DNA of 64,000 bases from the NCBI RefSeq assembly GCF_037963865.1, contig NZ_CP150170.1, positions 5,518,001-5,582,000 of the forward strand. Reading direction: 5' to 3'. The translations under genes and the position numbers were made by a program. The notes beneath the pieces were generated by a model. That model was given only the letters and a program-made list of their open reading frames with translations, was not told where the DNA came from and did not search any database. Below are positions 1 to 8,282 of this stretch, one piece after another (the first letter of the stretch is position 1; every line of letters starts with the position of its first letter). The DNA comes from Paenibacillus sp. FSL R10-2734. Lineage in GTDB: Bacteria > Bacillota > Bacilli > Paenibacillales > Paenibacillaceae.

Positions 1-99
1 GCCTAATACAGCCGGTGATATATAGAACACTGCGAATATTACTAAAATCGGAATGAGAAAATATACAGGGTATGTCTTTTTCTTGTACATATTTTGCAT
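1..99 (-). CDS. Carbohydrate ABC transporter permease, MalF type (N-terminal fragment)
   Basis: This is the first 33 codons of a gene that runs off the left edge of the window. The reading begins MQNMYKKKTYPVYFLIPIL, a short basic N-terminus followed by the first hydrophobic segment, as in MalF/UgpA-type permeases that carry sugars through the membrane. The ATG at 97-99 has GGAGG eight bases upstream; an in-frame ATG at 112-114 also exists but sits directly against an AGGAGG, so the inner start is preferred. It lies downstream of the binding-protein gene at 368-1723 on the same strand, which is the usual order for such importers. Family assignment rests on a short fragment plus context. Confidence 0.7.
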   Translation of the reverse strand, partial: MQNMYKKKTYPVYFLIPILVIFAVFYISPAVLG

Positions 100-125
100 A
101 TAGGCTTCCTCCATCCTCCTAAGGT

Positions 126-160
126 GGAGCTATACCTGATCACAGATCAGATACAGCTCC
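126..160 (-). terminator. Inverted repeat between binding-protein and permease genes
   Basis: Two 16-base arms, 126-141 and 145-160, pair with two mismatches around a three-base loop. No T-run follows on the minus strand, so this is more likely a partial terminator or mRNA-stability hairpin than a full stop. Such a hairpin downstream of a binding-protein gene commonly raises binding protein over permease; that role is inferred. Confidence 0.45.
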
Positions 161-173
161 TCTATTTCTATTA

Positions 174-350
174 GAGGTTATTCAAAAAGTCCGCTTTTGA
201 TCACGAAGCATTCCAAGAAGATGATTCGACATCGAATCTTGAATTCAGCCGAAACTTCCGGTGCTCACGTAGATTCCACTACGCTCCGCTCCTCAGTTTC
301 TACCTTCATCCAATCTTCTCGGTGCTGAAAACCGTACTTTTTGAACTCTC
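174..350. repeat. MITE-like palindromic repeat element
   Basis: About 175 bases with no reading frame. The two ends carry inverted copies of TTCAAAAAGTNCG (around 181-193 and 332-344), and the arms continue to match further in (CCAAGAAGATGA near 212 against TCATCCAATCTTCTCGG near 307), so the whole element can fold back on itself. It sits between the binding-protein gene and the permease gene. The end sequence resembles repeats I recall from other Paenibacillus genomes, but copy number cannot be checked here. Confidence 0.55.
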
Positions 351-367
351 ACTATTACTACTAATAA

Positions 368-1723
368 TTAGAATCCAGGAATTTTAGCAATTTTCGCATT
401 TTTGACATAGGCATCTTGATGTTTTTGCACGAATTGATCTGCAGTGATTTTACCAGCTAGCAACTCCGCATACGAAGCAACCAAATCATCATATGGCATA
501 GGAATGATATACGCGTCGTCTCCATGTCTTGCAATCTTACCTGTGTTTACGAAATCTTGTACTTCTTTCAACGCTTCTGGCAATTTATCGGATACATCTA
601 CATCGGTAAATGGACTAATACCAGGTGCTGCTTCCAAAGCACTTTGTGCTTGTGGTTGATCAACCATGAATCGGAGCAAATCTTTTGCTTCTTCGGCATG
701 TTTGCTTTCCTTAGCAATGAAAACTTGCGTACCACCAGATAACCCAACCGTCTCAGAACCATCTTTGTTCGGTAATGGGAAGAAACCAATTTGGGCCTCA
801 GGATTTACCTTTAGAACCTCTGGAACAAAGAAACCTCCCTGAACAACCATAGCAACTTCACCGTCTGCCAATGCTTTTACTTGTTTATCATACGTACCAG
901 TCAATAAATCTTTGTTGAAATATCCTGCCTTCGACCAATCTTGAACTTGTTGATATTGGAGTACGAAGTCAGGGATGTCTTTCCACTGAAGTTCATTTTT
1001 GTTCAATTTATCCCATACTTGAGCATCTGCGCCAATCATCCCTGCAACAGCATTTCGATGCTGGAGCATCGTCCAACCATCTTTTGCCGCGAAATAGAAT
1101 GGTGTTTTTCCTCCTGATTTGAGAGCCGCAAGATTCTTATTAAGCTCATCCAGCGTTTTCGGAACTGTCAGATTCAAATCTGCGAATACTTTCTTGTTGT
1201 AAAATACTCCCCATGTTCCTTGTGCTGCCGGATATGGGAAGGCATAAATTTTGCCGTCCGTGAATTTCAAGCCGGTCAAAGCAACCTCATTCAAGCGGCT
1301 CTCGAAGGCTTCGCCGGAGATTTCTAATAGTTGATTCGTTACATCATATTTCTGATATTGACCGAAGAAGATATCAACATCCCCGCCCCCGGACAATTTT
1401 GCTTTAACCAAGTTATCATATTGATCATCTTGAATCGCCTGAATATCGACTTTATTTCCTGATTTTTGTTCCCATTGTGAGATCAAGTCTTTAATGTTAC
1501 CAACAGCAATTTGACTAGCTGCGGCGATATAACTGACTGTTACCGGATCTTTTTTTGTTTCTTCCGGTGCTGGTGCTTCTGTTTTCGTAGGTGTTTGCTC
1601 TTCTGCAGGTTTGTTGTTGGTCTTAGAGGACTCGTTCGATGAATTGGATCCACATGCTGCTAATGCGACAACCATAAGGCTCGACATTAAAACAAACCAA
1701 CTTTTTCTTTGTAAACCTTTCAT
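368..1723 (-). CDS. Carbohydrate ABC transporter substrate-binding lipoprotein
   Basis: Family 1 extracellular solute-binding protein (MalE-like) of 451 residues, expected to capture a sugar or oligosaccharide outside the membrane and hand it to the permease encoded just downstream. The N-terminus is MKGLQRK, then a hydrophobic stretch ending in a lipobox LAAC, followed by a Ser/Asn/Thr/Glu-rich linker, so it should be a lipoprotein. The ATG at 1723 is chosen because GGGGG lies eight bases upstream and it begins the signal peptide exactly; a longer frame to 1807 adds 28 residues that do not look like a secretion signal. Its upstream neighbour is the GH35 gene, suggesting the substrate contains beta-galactose. 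Specificity is inferred only from neighbours. Confidence 0.9.
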   Translation of the reverse strand: MKGLQRKSWFVLMSSLMVVALAACGSNSSNESSKTNNKPAEEQTPTKTEAPAPEETKKDPVTVSYIAAASQIAVGNIKDLISQWEQKSGNKVDIQAIQDDQYDNLVKAKLSGGGDVDIFFGQYQKYDVTNQLLEISGEAFESRLNEVALTGLKFTDGKIYAFPYPAAQGTWGVFYNKKVFADLNLTVPKTLDELNKNLAALKSGGKTPFYFAAKDGWTMLQHRNAVAGMIGADAQVWDKLNKNELQWKDIPDFVLQYQQVQDWSKAGYFNKDLLTGTYDKQVKALADGEVAMVVQGGFFVPEVLKVNPEAQIGFFPLPNKDGSETVGLSGGTQVFIAKESKHAEEAKDLLRFMVDQPQAQSALEAAPGISPFTDVDVSDKLPEALKEVQDFVNTGKIARHGDDAYIIPMPYDDLVASYAELLAGKITADQFVQKHQDAYVKNAKIAKIPGF

Positions 1724-1834
1724 TTTATTACCCCCTACAATATGATCGATTTCGAAATATAGTATCTCGTAACCGTTAAATAAACAATAATCTAAATATT
1801 CATTCAATTAAATGAAGGAATTTGACTGGTTACT

Positions 1835-4660
1835 TTATACTTTTTTGATCCTAGAAGTTTCAGGATTTTTGTCATGAACGACAAAAGAAAATTCAGGGAT
1901 CAGTCGAACAGTCGACACATTTCGTAATACCTCCTCCTCAAACTTCGGCTTTTGATCAAAGTAGGCATAGCTATCTTCGTGAAGAGGAAGTATCGTTAAT
2001 TCTAAAGAAAGATCAAGAATCTCTGGTAACCACTGACTCAGACCAATCTGCCATGTTTGACAATTATAGAAGTTATCTGCAATCAATCGATCATTCCATC
2101 TTAATTGTCCCTTATCGCCTTCATAATCAATCTCTAACATGAGATCATGAAGATGATCCTGTAGATCTGCCTCGAGCTGAATGTTCCAAATGGCAGGCTC
2201 ATCCCGACGAATATGATTGCAATTTTCAAGAACATTATCCTCTGAATTCGTAACAGCAACCGCATAATCCCAACTTGAATGATCAAAATCAACATTATTC
2301 CAAGAATCTATTTCCCTATTATTAATTTGCCATGTGGAGTCTGTTGAAATATGAAAACGATCGCTATTCATGCTTTCAATCTCTAATCTACCGATCCAGC
2401 CCGAATTCCCTTTCCCTCTATACCGCACGGCAATAACATTATTCCCTTCTTGTACATAGGGTCTAACATTTACACTTAGCTTCTCGCCGGAGCATGAACT
2501 GGAGTACACTTTGACTCCATTTACCCAGATCGTGATGCTTCCTTCCAGACAGAAGGATAGAAAGGCACTTTTAATCGGGCTGCCAGACTCGTAATCAAAA
2601 GTTTTACGCATATGCACATAGTTTCTATGTTGATCCTGCGCTACAAGCAAACCTGTGATTGGCTGAGCATCGCGGAAAGAGCTTACTTGTTGAAAAGTTA
2701 CTTTGTTATAGCCTTTCGGAATTTCATACGAATAACAACTAAAGACACCTTGAGCCTTAGCATCCAATAGAGTTTCCCCAATATATACTTCGTGGCTCAT
2801 AACAGGATAAACTTTGATATCCATTGCTGGGCTTTCCTTACTCATGACCTTAATTTGATCTTGATCGAAGGTAATATCTGCTGATGAGATCACGATATGC
2901 TCGCTACCCCATGCAACCCCTTTAAAGCAATGACGGGACTGATAGGCGGTCAATGTAATTATGTTTACTCGAGTGCCATTATAGAGAACTAGTGAAATTA
3001 TACTATCCAGACCTGGACGATCAACAGTAAAGGTTAATCCTTCCTCTGCATGCACAACGGATTCATTCGGTGCACTATAAATCGCAATCTTATCAGGCTC
3101 AATTACATAAGTTGCCGCTCCATGACCTTCACCACCGAAGAAGATATAGGTAGTCTCCTTCTCACTAACATCGAGCTTGCATAATAGCTCAGCTGTAGCA
3201 CATTTCAGGAGCACACCATGCAGATCGATATTAAACGGCCAAATTCGATATTCTCCATTGTTCAGATCAAATGCTGGATAAGAAATCGTCTCATCCTGAA
3301 GCCTTATGTGGAGAGAAACATCTTCTTGATCTGCTAAGGTTAGATGCCGCTGATAATTATTCAGGAACACATATCCCGAATGGCCATTCGAACGAACACA
3401 ATATCTTAACGTATCGGTATCACCTGGGCTGCTCGGCTGAGCTTCTGGCAAATAGGATGGCATTGTCGCCAGTTCTCCACCGAAATCTTGAATAAAGAGA
3501 TGCAGACGTTTTAAGAGTTGATATGATTCTCTAACCTTGCCATATTCACTAAGTGGGGCTAGAAAATCATATGAAACCGTGGGAATATCGTTCGGATATC
3601 CACTATCTCTAGTCTCATTAAATGTTGTTAATTTCCCAATCGGATGAGACCCGCCGTGGAACATATAATATCCAAGTAGATTGTTACCATTCCCAAGCTT
3701 ACATAATGAGATTGCGCCAATATCATCCCCCTCAATGACTAGTCTTCTATGATCCGACATTTGATTACCACCACCAAGCTCACAAGTTGCATAGGGATAA
3801 CGTGAAATATCATAAGAATCTACGCTTTTCCCAGATGGAGCCGACTCATAGAGATATTCCGGCAATATTTGAGCATCATTGCGTGTATGGTAGAAGCAAT
3901 AATGCATACCTAGAGAAGGCTCTCGTGTATTTTGATCCCAAGGATGAGCAGGATACCCTCCGAACATTGGAATGACCTCATCTTGAGGAATTTCTGCATT
4001 GCCTTCGCCTCCCCAGCCCGTAACGGTATAGATGGGTGCCGACATCCCTTCTTCAGCTGCCATTTTCTTCAGTGTTCGAAGATGCTCCCCATCATGAGTT
4101 AACTCATTATCCAGTTGAATACCTACAATCGGTCCACCATCCTTGAACCATAAACCTTTCGTTTGCATAGCAAGCTGTTGATAGAATCGTCTAGCATAGT
4201 ATAGATATTCAGGATCATTCGAACGTTTCTTACATTCCTTCTTCATTAACCAATCCGGAAAACCACCATTGCGAGCTTCGCCATGTGCCCATGGTCCAAT
4301 GCGTAGAAATACATAAACACCTTTTTCCCTACAGATCTCAACAAACTGGCGAATATTATTGTTACCTGTCCAATCAAATTGACCTTCAATTTCTTCAATA
4401 TGATTCCAGAACATATAGGATGCGATAATATCAATCTGACAAGCCTTCATTTTTAGAATCGCTTCTTCCCAATGCGCAGCAGAATATCTGGAATAATGAA
4501 TTTCTCCCATAACCGGAAGCCATGGCTTATTTCCTTTTGTAAAATATAAGCTGTTGACATTGATTTCAAGCCCATCAGGATTTACCTCTCCCATATGCAA
4601 GTGACCCTGTAGTATCTTGGTTTCTTGAGTTGGGATCGAAATTTCATATTTATTAGCCAT
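1835..4660 (-). CDS. GH35-type beta-galactosidase, probably cytoplasmic
   Basis: A 941-residue glycoside hydrolase with the GH35 TIM-barrel signature in the first 350 residues: GEIHYSRY near residue 52, GPWAHGEARNGGFPDWL near 122, the acid/base glutamate in GIQLDNE (about residue 186) and the nucleophile candidate in ATCELGGG (about residue 294). The remaining 600 residues are beta-rich, including a jelly-roll segment around residues 690-770. There is no signal peptide, so it should act on imported galactosides. The start at 4660 has GGAGAGGTG upstream; the frame is open to 4711 but without a ribosome site. It is followed by the binding-protein and permease genes, and a kinase/regulator pair diverges from its promoter. 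Its length exceeds classical GH35 enzymes of about 600-800 residues, because of the accessory C-terminal domains. Confidence 0.85.
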   Translation of the reverse strand: MANKYEISIPTQETKILQGHLHMGEVNPDGLEINVNSLYFTKGNKPWLPVMGEIHYSRYSAAHWEEAILKMKACQIDIIASYMFWNHIEEIEGQFDWTGNNNIRQFVEICREKGVYVFLRIGPWAHGEARNGGFPDWLMKKECKKRSNDPEYLYYARRFYQQLAMQTKGLWFKDGGPIVGIQLDNELTHDGEHLRTLKKMAAEEGMSAPIYTVTGWGGEGNAEIPQDEVIPMFGGYPAHPWDQNTREPSLGMHYCFYHTRNDAQILPEYLYESAPSGKSVDSYDISRYPYATCELGGGNQMSDHRRLVIEGDDIGAISLCKLGNGNNLLGYYMFHGGSHPIGKLTTFNETRDSGYPNDIPTVSYDFLAPLSEYGKVRESYQLLKRLHLFIQDFGGELATMPSYLPEAQPSSPGDTDTLRYCVRSNGHSGYVFLNNYQRHLTLADQEDVSLHIRLQDETISYPAFDLNNGEYRIWPFNIDLHGVLLKCATAELLCKLDVSEKETTYIFFGGEGHGAATYVIEPDKIAIYSAPNESVVHAEEGLTFTVDRPGLDSIISLVLYNGTRVNIITLTAYQSRHCFKGVAWGSEHIVISSADITFDQDQIKVMSKESPAMDIKVYPVMSHEVYIGETLLDAKAQGVFSCYSYEIPKGYNKVTFQQVSSFRDAQPITGLLVAQDQHRNYVHMRKTFDYESGSPIKSAFLSFCLEGSITIWVNGVKVYSSSCSGEKLSVNVRPYVQEGNNVIAVRYRGKGNSGWIGRLEIESMNSDRFHISTDSTWQINNREIDSWNNVDFDHSSWDYAVAVTNSEDNVLENCNHIRRDEPAIWNIQLEADLQDHLHDLMLEIDYEGDKGQLRWNDRLIADNFYNCQTWQIGLSQWLPEILDLSLELTILPLHEDSYAYFDQKPKFEEEVLRNVSTVRLIPEFSFVVHDKNPETSRIKKV

Positions 4661-4712
4661 ATTAACACCTCTCCACAGATCATAATTTAGGAGGAATGCT
4701 CTCTCCATCACT

Positions 4713-4778
4713 AATCTAATGGAATGGTGGCAAAGTTGAAATGTGAATATATGACTTTCTGTTTTATATTTTTTAGAT
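4713..4778 (-). promoter_or_regulatory. GH35 promoter with candidate activator site
   Basis: On the minus strand a -35 TTTCAA (4736-4741) is followed by 17 bases and a -10 TAGATT (4713-4718). Directly upstream of the -35, positions 4742-4778 match the equivalent block before the GH110 gene: over 42 bases beginning with TTGAAATGT (plus strand) 31 agree without gaps. The same spacing in both places suggests an AraC-type activator, most simply the regulator encoded at 6663-8219. Confidence 0.6.
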
Positions 4779-4784
4779 TATAAT
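4762..4784 (+). promoter_or_regulatory. Candidate -10 of kinase/regulator operon
   Basis: A perfect TATAAT at 4779-4784 lies 40 bases before the kinase start codon. The hexamer 17 bases upstream, TTTCTG, is a poor -35, fitting a promoter that needs an activator. The element overlaps the candidate activator block of the divergent GH35 promoter. Confidence 0.45.
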
Positions 4785-4824
4785 GATCTTGCAATTCCTA
4801 TCCTCTTGTGCAGGGAGACATACG

Positions 4825-6666
4825 ATGTTTAAAAAGCTAAGATTGCAGCATAAACTCTTTCTTATCATTATGGTTGTCTTTCTAGCTCTACTTCTCTCCT
4901 TTATGCTTTATCTAAACTCATATTTAAGATCTACTCTATTGAACACCGAGCTCGCTGGACTAATTCCAACCACACAGAAGGTCTCAGACCAAGTGGACAC
5001 GTTATATAAACAAATCGATTATGCTGCTCTAGGATTCACTTCAAACCAAGAGAATCTTGAAGTGATGGTTAATTTAAGCAGCAACAACTCAAAGCTAATC
5101 GATGACAGTTATGTCGCATTTTCCAAAATGGCACATAACCTCAACGCCATCTACAATGTTGTAAGCGATTTATATAAGGTTGTTGTCTTTATTCCGGAGA
5201 AAAACATTTTCTATTCGTATTTTCGTAGCGAAAATCTTGTGAAGACACTGCCAGAAATTTATTCGAATACAAGTCAATCTAGTAAGCTTTTTAGAACAGA
5301 TCAACTCTTTACAGCATTCGAACCACACCCCGATATATGGTCAACCTCACCTGAAAATGTCATATCGATCGTTCGAAAGTTTAGGACAGCTTATAATACA
5401 GATTTTGGTATGGTTGAAATCCAACTCCCTTACAAGTCATTACAGAAGATTACAACTGTAGACAAGCAAACTTCCGATAAGCAAGTACTGATCTTTAATG
5501 AATCAGGCACTTTAATCTATCCACTGCAATATGAATCGAACAAAAAAAACTCGAAAATGATTCAGCAATTGTCTCAACGTATTGCACAAAACACACTTGG
5601 TAATGGCTCCATTAAACTAAATAATGAATCTAATTTAATTAGTGCACATACCTCTGACTATTTGCATTGGACAACGGTCATTGTCGACAATGGGGATCTA
5701 TTACAGCAAAATTTAGAACATTATCGTAAACGTCTTTTGCTCGTTGGTCTCATCATTCTTATCACCGTACTATTGATTTATTATGTGGCCATTCGAAAGC
5801 TGATGTCCCCATTGCTTATGTTGACGAAGTCAATTCGTTCCGTGAATATGAACAATTTAACGTTCAATACTCCAATGGATGACTCGCATGGTTTTGATGA
5901 GGTCATGATTTTGCATCGCTCCTTCGAACTTATGCTTGAACGGTTGCGTTCCTCCATTAATACCGAATACGAATCTAGAATTCGAAACATTGAGGCCAAC
6001 TACTCTGCACTTCAAGCACAGATTAATCCGCATTTTCTATATAACACCTTGAATGTTATTGCTATTCATTGTGAAGAAACAGACTCCTTAGTCGCTGCTG
6101 ACATGTGTTATCGCCTCTCCGAAATGATGCGGTATAGCGGTTCTTCATCAAGCACTATAGTTCGTCTAGCGGATGAATTGAAGTATTGCGATTACTATTT
6201 AGAGTTATTGAAGCTACACTATGATGAAAGTTTATTCAATGAGATTCATATTCCGGATGAAATGTTAGATCTTCGATTACCGAAATTATCCCTACAGCCG
6301 TTTGTTGAAAATGCTGTAAATCACGGTTTCGATAAAAAGCTTCCACCCTGGAACATACGAATCGTTGGACATTACGAGCACGCTACTTCCTGGAGCATCT
6401 GCATTGATGATAATGGGAACGGCATTGACCAAGACAAGTTAGAAGAATTACGTGGCAAAATTGCACTTTACAAAGATAATTTCATAGAAGGTAAACTATT
6501 AGCAAACCTTCAGGTTTCCGGAATGGGAACATTGAATACCTATGCGAGGTTATTAACGCAATTCGGGGAATCATTTTATTTCGATATTTCGAATGGCGAG
6601 CAACAAGGGTATCGCATTGAATTTGGTGTACAACCTAGTTTGAGCGAAGGAGCTGTTACTGCATGA
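4825..6666 (+). CDS. Sensor histidine kinase, YesM type
   Basis: A 613-residue membrane kinase. A transmembrane segment near residues 10-30 and another near 300-320 flank an extracellular sensing domain; a HAMP linker follows, then the His_kinase domain with the phospho-acceptor motif AQINPHFLYNTLN and a C-terminal HATPase with DDNGNGID and GMGTLNTYARL. ATG 4825 is chosen over the frame start at 4783 because AGGGAGA precedes it by seven bases. The stop overlaps the ATG of the response regulator (ATGA), so the two are translationally coupled. It probably detects an extracellular sugar and controls the adjacent GH35, transporter and GH110 genes. Confidence 0.9.
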   Translation: MFKKLRLQHKLFLIIMVVFLALLLSFMLYLNSYLRSTLLNTELAGLIPTTQKVSDQVDTLYKQIDYAALGFTSNQENLEVMVNLSSNNSKLIDDSYVAFSKMAHNLNAIYNVVSDLYKVVVFIPEKNIFYSYFRSENLVKTLPEIYSNTSQSSKLFRTDQLFTAFEPHPDIWSTSPENVISIVRKFRTAYNTDFGMVEIQLPYKSLQKITTVDKQTSDKQVLIFNESGTLIYPLQYESNKKNSKMIQQLSQRIAQNTLGNGSIKLNNESNLISAHTSDYLHWTTVIVDNGDLLQQNLEHYRKRLLLVGLIILITVLLIYYVAIRKLMSPLLMLTKSIRSVNMNNLTFNTPMDDSHGFDEVMILHRSFELMLERLRSSINTEYESRIRNIEANYSALQAQINPHFLYNTLNVIAIHCEETDSLVAADMCYRLSEMMRYSGSSSSTIVRLADELKYCDYYLELLKLHYDESLFNEIHIPDEMLDLRLPKLSLQPFVENAVNHGFDKKLPPWNIRIVGHYEHATSWSICIDDNGNGIDQDKLEELRGKIALYKDNFIEGKLLANLQVSGMGTLNTYARLLTQFGESFYFDISNGEQQGYRIEFGVQPSLSEGAVTA

Positions 6667-8219
6667 TTAACGTAGTGGTTGTAGAGGACAAGCATCCGAT
6701 TCTGCGGAATTTGGTACGTAAAATTGAGAACTATAGTGAAAAGCTGCAAGTTATTGGTGAAGCAACCGATGGGCTTTCTGCACTTAACATGTGTCTGCAG
6801 CTTAAGCCCAATATTGTATTTACTGATATTCGCATGCCGGGAATTGATGGTCTGGAATTTATTAAGACACTTAAGCAGCAATGCCCTGATATCATTTTCG
6901 TCATTATTAGCGGATATGATGACTTTCAGAATGCTCGTGAGGCGCTACGTCTAGGCGTAAAGGAGTTTCTCTTAAAACCTGTTTCACAGCAGTCTATGGA
7001 TGCAACATTAAAGAATGTTATGGAGCTTGCTGAAGAAACATTCGGAGCCAAAGAAGAGCAGCTTATCTACAATGTATTGCGTGGTCGTCAGCTTCAAGCG
7101 GATGCGCTGAAGGCGATGTCCTTAAACCATTCATTTTTTGTCATGATCATCTGTGCAGGCTCCATCTCGAAGTTTACTTTGGATCTGAGTCATCCCTATC
7201 ACGATATTTGGTTCCGATTTGACATGATGAACTTCTTGACAATTCACGAGAATATGCACCGCGAGGACACTTGGATCTTCGAAGGTGATGCGATGAATGA
7301 GGTAGTTATCGTATGTAGAATGGAACGGAATCAGGATTTTTCGAGCGAGAGGTTATTCCACTCTCTTCAAGAGGCACTAGCTCCTTATCATCTACATACA
7401 TTCACCTGTGCGATTAGCAATCGTGCTGATTCTTTAGCGAATTTAAAGCTGGAATATCAGTTGACCCGAATGATTCTGAGTCATCATGCTGAATTTGGTT
7501 CTTCCAAGCTAATTATGGTTAACAATTATTCACTCAATGATGCCTCACAGGTCGACCCAGAGAAATTTTGCGAGAAACAGAAGCTGATCTCATACATTAA
7601 AAATAATAATAAAGAAGCTTTCCAACAAGAAATATGGAATACATTAGAAAAGTGGAAACAGGCAGCATGCACGCAGGCGAATATCGATATTTGCTTAACC
7701 CATATGGTTCAATGGGCGTATCAAGCGTATCACCACCAGGGCACAGTTAGCCATGAGATACAATTAGAACTCAATGAGATCATATCGATCTCCAAAAATT
7801 ATTCTTCACTCTATCGAAATGTTATGTTTCTATTCGAGCGTTTCTTTTATGTGAGCACAGCACAAGAGGATGAATCTCAGACCATTAAACATGCGATTGA
7901 AAAGATCGATCAATATTTCCAAGATCATTTAGCGGAAGAGCTGGCCATTGCAGATATCGCCGACATGGTAAAATTCAACTCCTCTTTCCTTAGTCGAGAG
8001 TTCAAAAAGATCAAAGGTATCTCTCCTATAGAATACTTAACGAAGCTGCGTATTGAAAAAGCCAAGCAATTGATTCTCGAGCCTTCAAATCATAAGTTTA
8101 AGGATATCGGGACGATGGTCGGTTATAGTAATCCATACTATTTCAGCAAAGTATTTAAAGTGATTACTGGCATGACGCCATCGTTATTCAAGCAAGAAAT
8201 GTCTAAGACATCCTCTTAA
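6663..8219 (+). CDS. Response regulator, YesN type with AraC DNA-binding domain
   Basis: A 518-residue regulator: an N-terminal receiver domain (VVVEDKHPIL, phospho-acceptor Asp in FTDIRMPG, Lys in LLKPVS), a long poorly conserved middle region, and a C-terminal AraC/XylS double helix-turn-helix (about residues 415-515, with FNSSFLSREFKKIKGISP and VGYSNPYYFSKVFK). It overlaps the kinase gene by four bases. Family members activate neighbouring carbohydrate-use genes; here the likely targets are the two promoters sharing a similar upstream block, before 4660 and 10139. Confidence 0.92.
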   Translation: MINVVVVEDKHPILRNLVRKIENYSEKLQVIGEATDGLSALNMCLQLKPNIVFTDIRMPGIDGLEFIKTLKQQCPDIIFVIISGYDDFQNAREALRLGVKEFLLKPVSQQSMDATLKNVMELAEETFGAKEEQLIYNVLRGRQLQADALKAMSLNHSFFVMIICAGSISKFTLDLSHPYHDIWFRFDMMNFLTIHENMHREDTWIFEGDAMNEVVIVCRMERNQDFSSERLFHSLQEALAPYHLHTFTCAISNRADSLANLKLEYQLTRMILSHHAEFGSSKLIMVNNYSLNDASQVDPEKFCEKQKLISYIKNNNKEAFQQEIWNTLEKWKQAACTQANIDICLTHMVQWAYQAYHHQGTVSHEIQLELNEIISISKNYSSLYRNVMFLFERFFYVSTAQEDESQTIKHAIEKIDQYFQDHLAEELAIADIADMVKFNSSFLSREFKKIKGISPIEYLTKLRIEKAKQLILEPSNHKFKDIGTMVGYSNPYYFSKVFKVITGMTPSLFKQEMSKTSS

Positions 8220-8234
8220 AATGTTCTTCCATAC

Positions 8235-8271
8235 AAAAGCTGCATACAGATTCGATCTGCATGCAGCTTTT
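8235..8271. terminator. Bidirectional terminator between regulator and GH110 genes
   Basis: A hairpin with arms AAAAGCTGCAT..CAGAT and ATCTG..ATGCAGCTTTT around TCG, followed by Ts on both strands. It lies between convergent genes and can serve both. Confidence 0.85.
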
Positions 8272-8282
8272 AAGTTCGCCCA

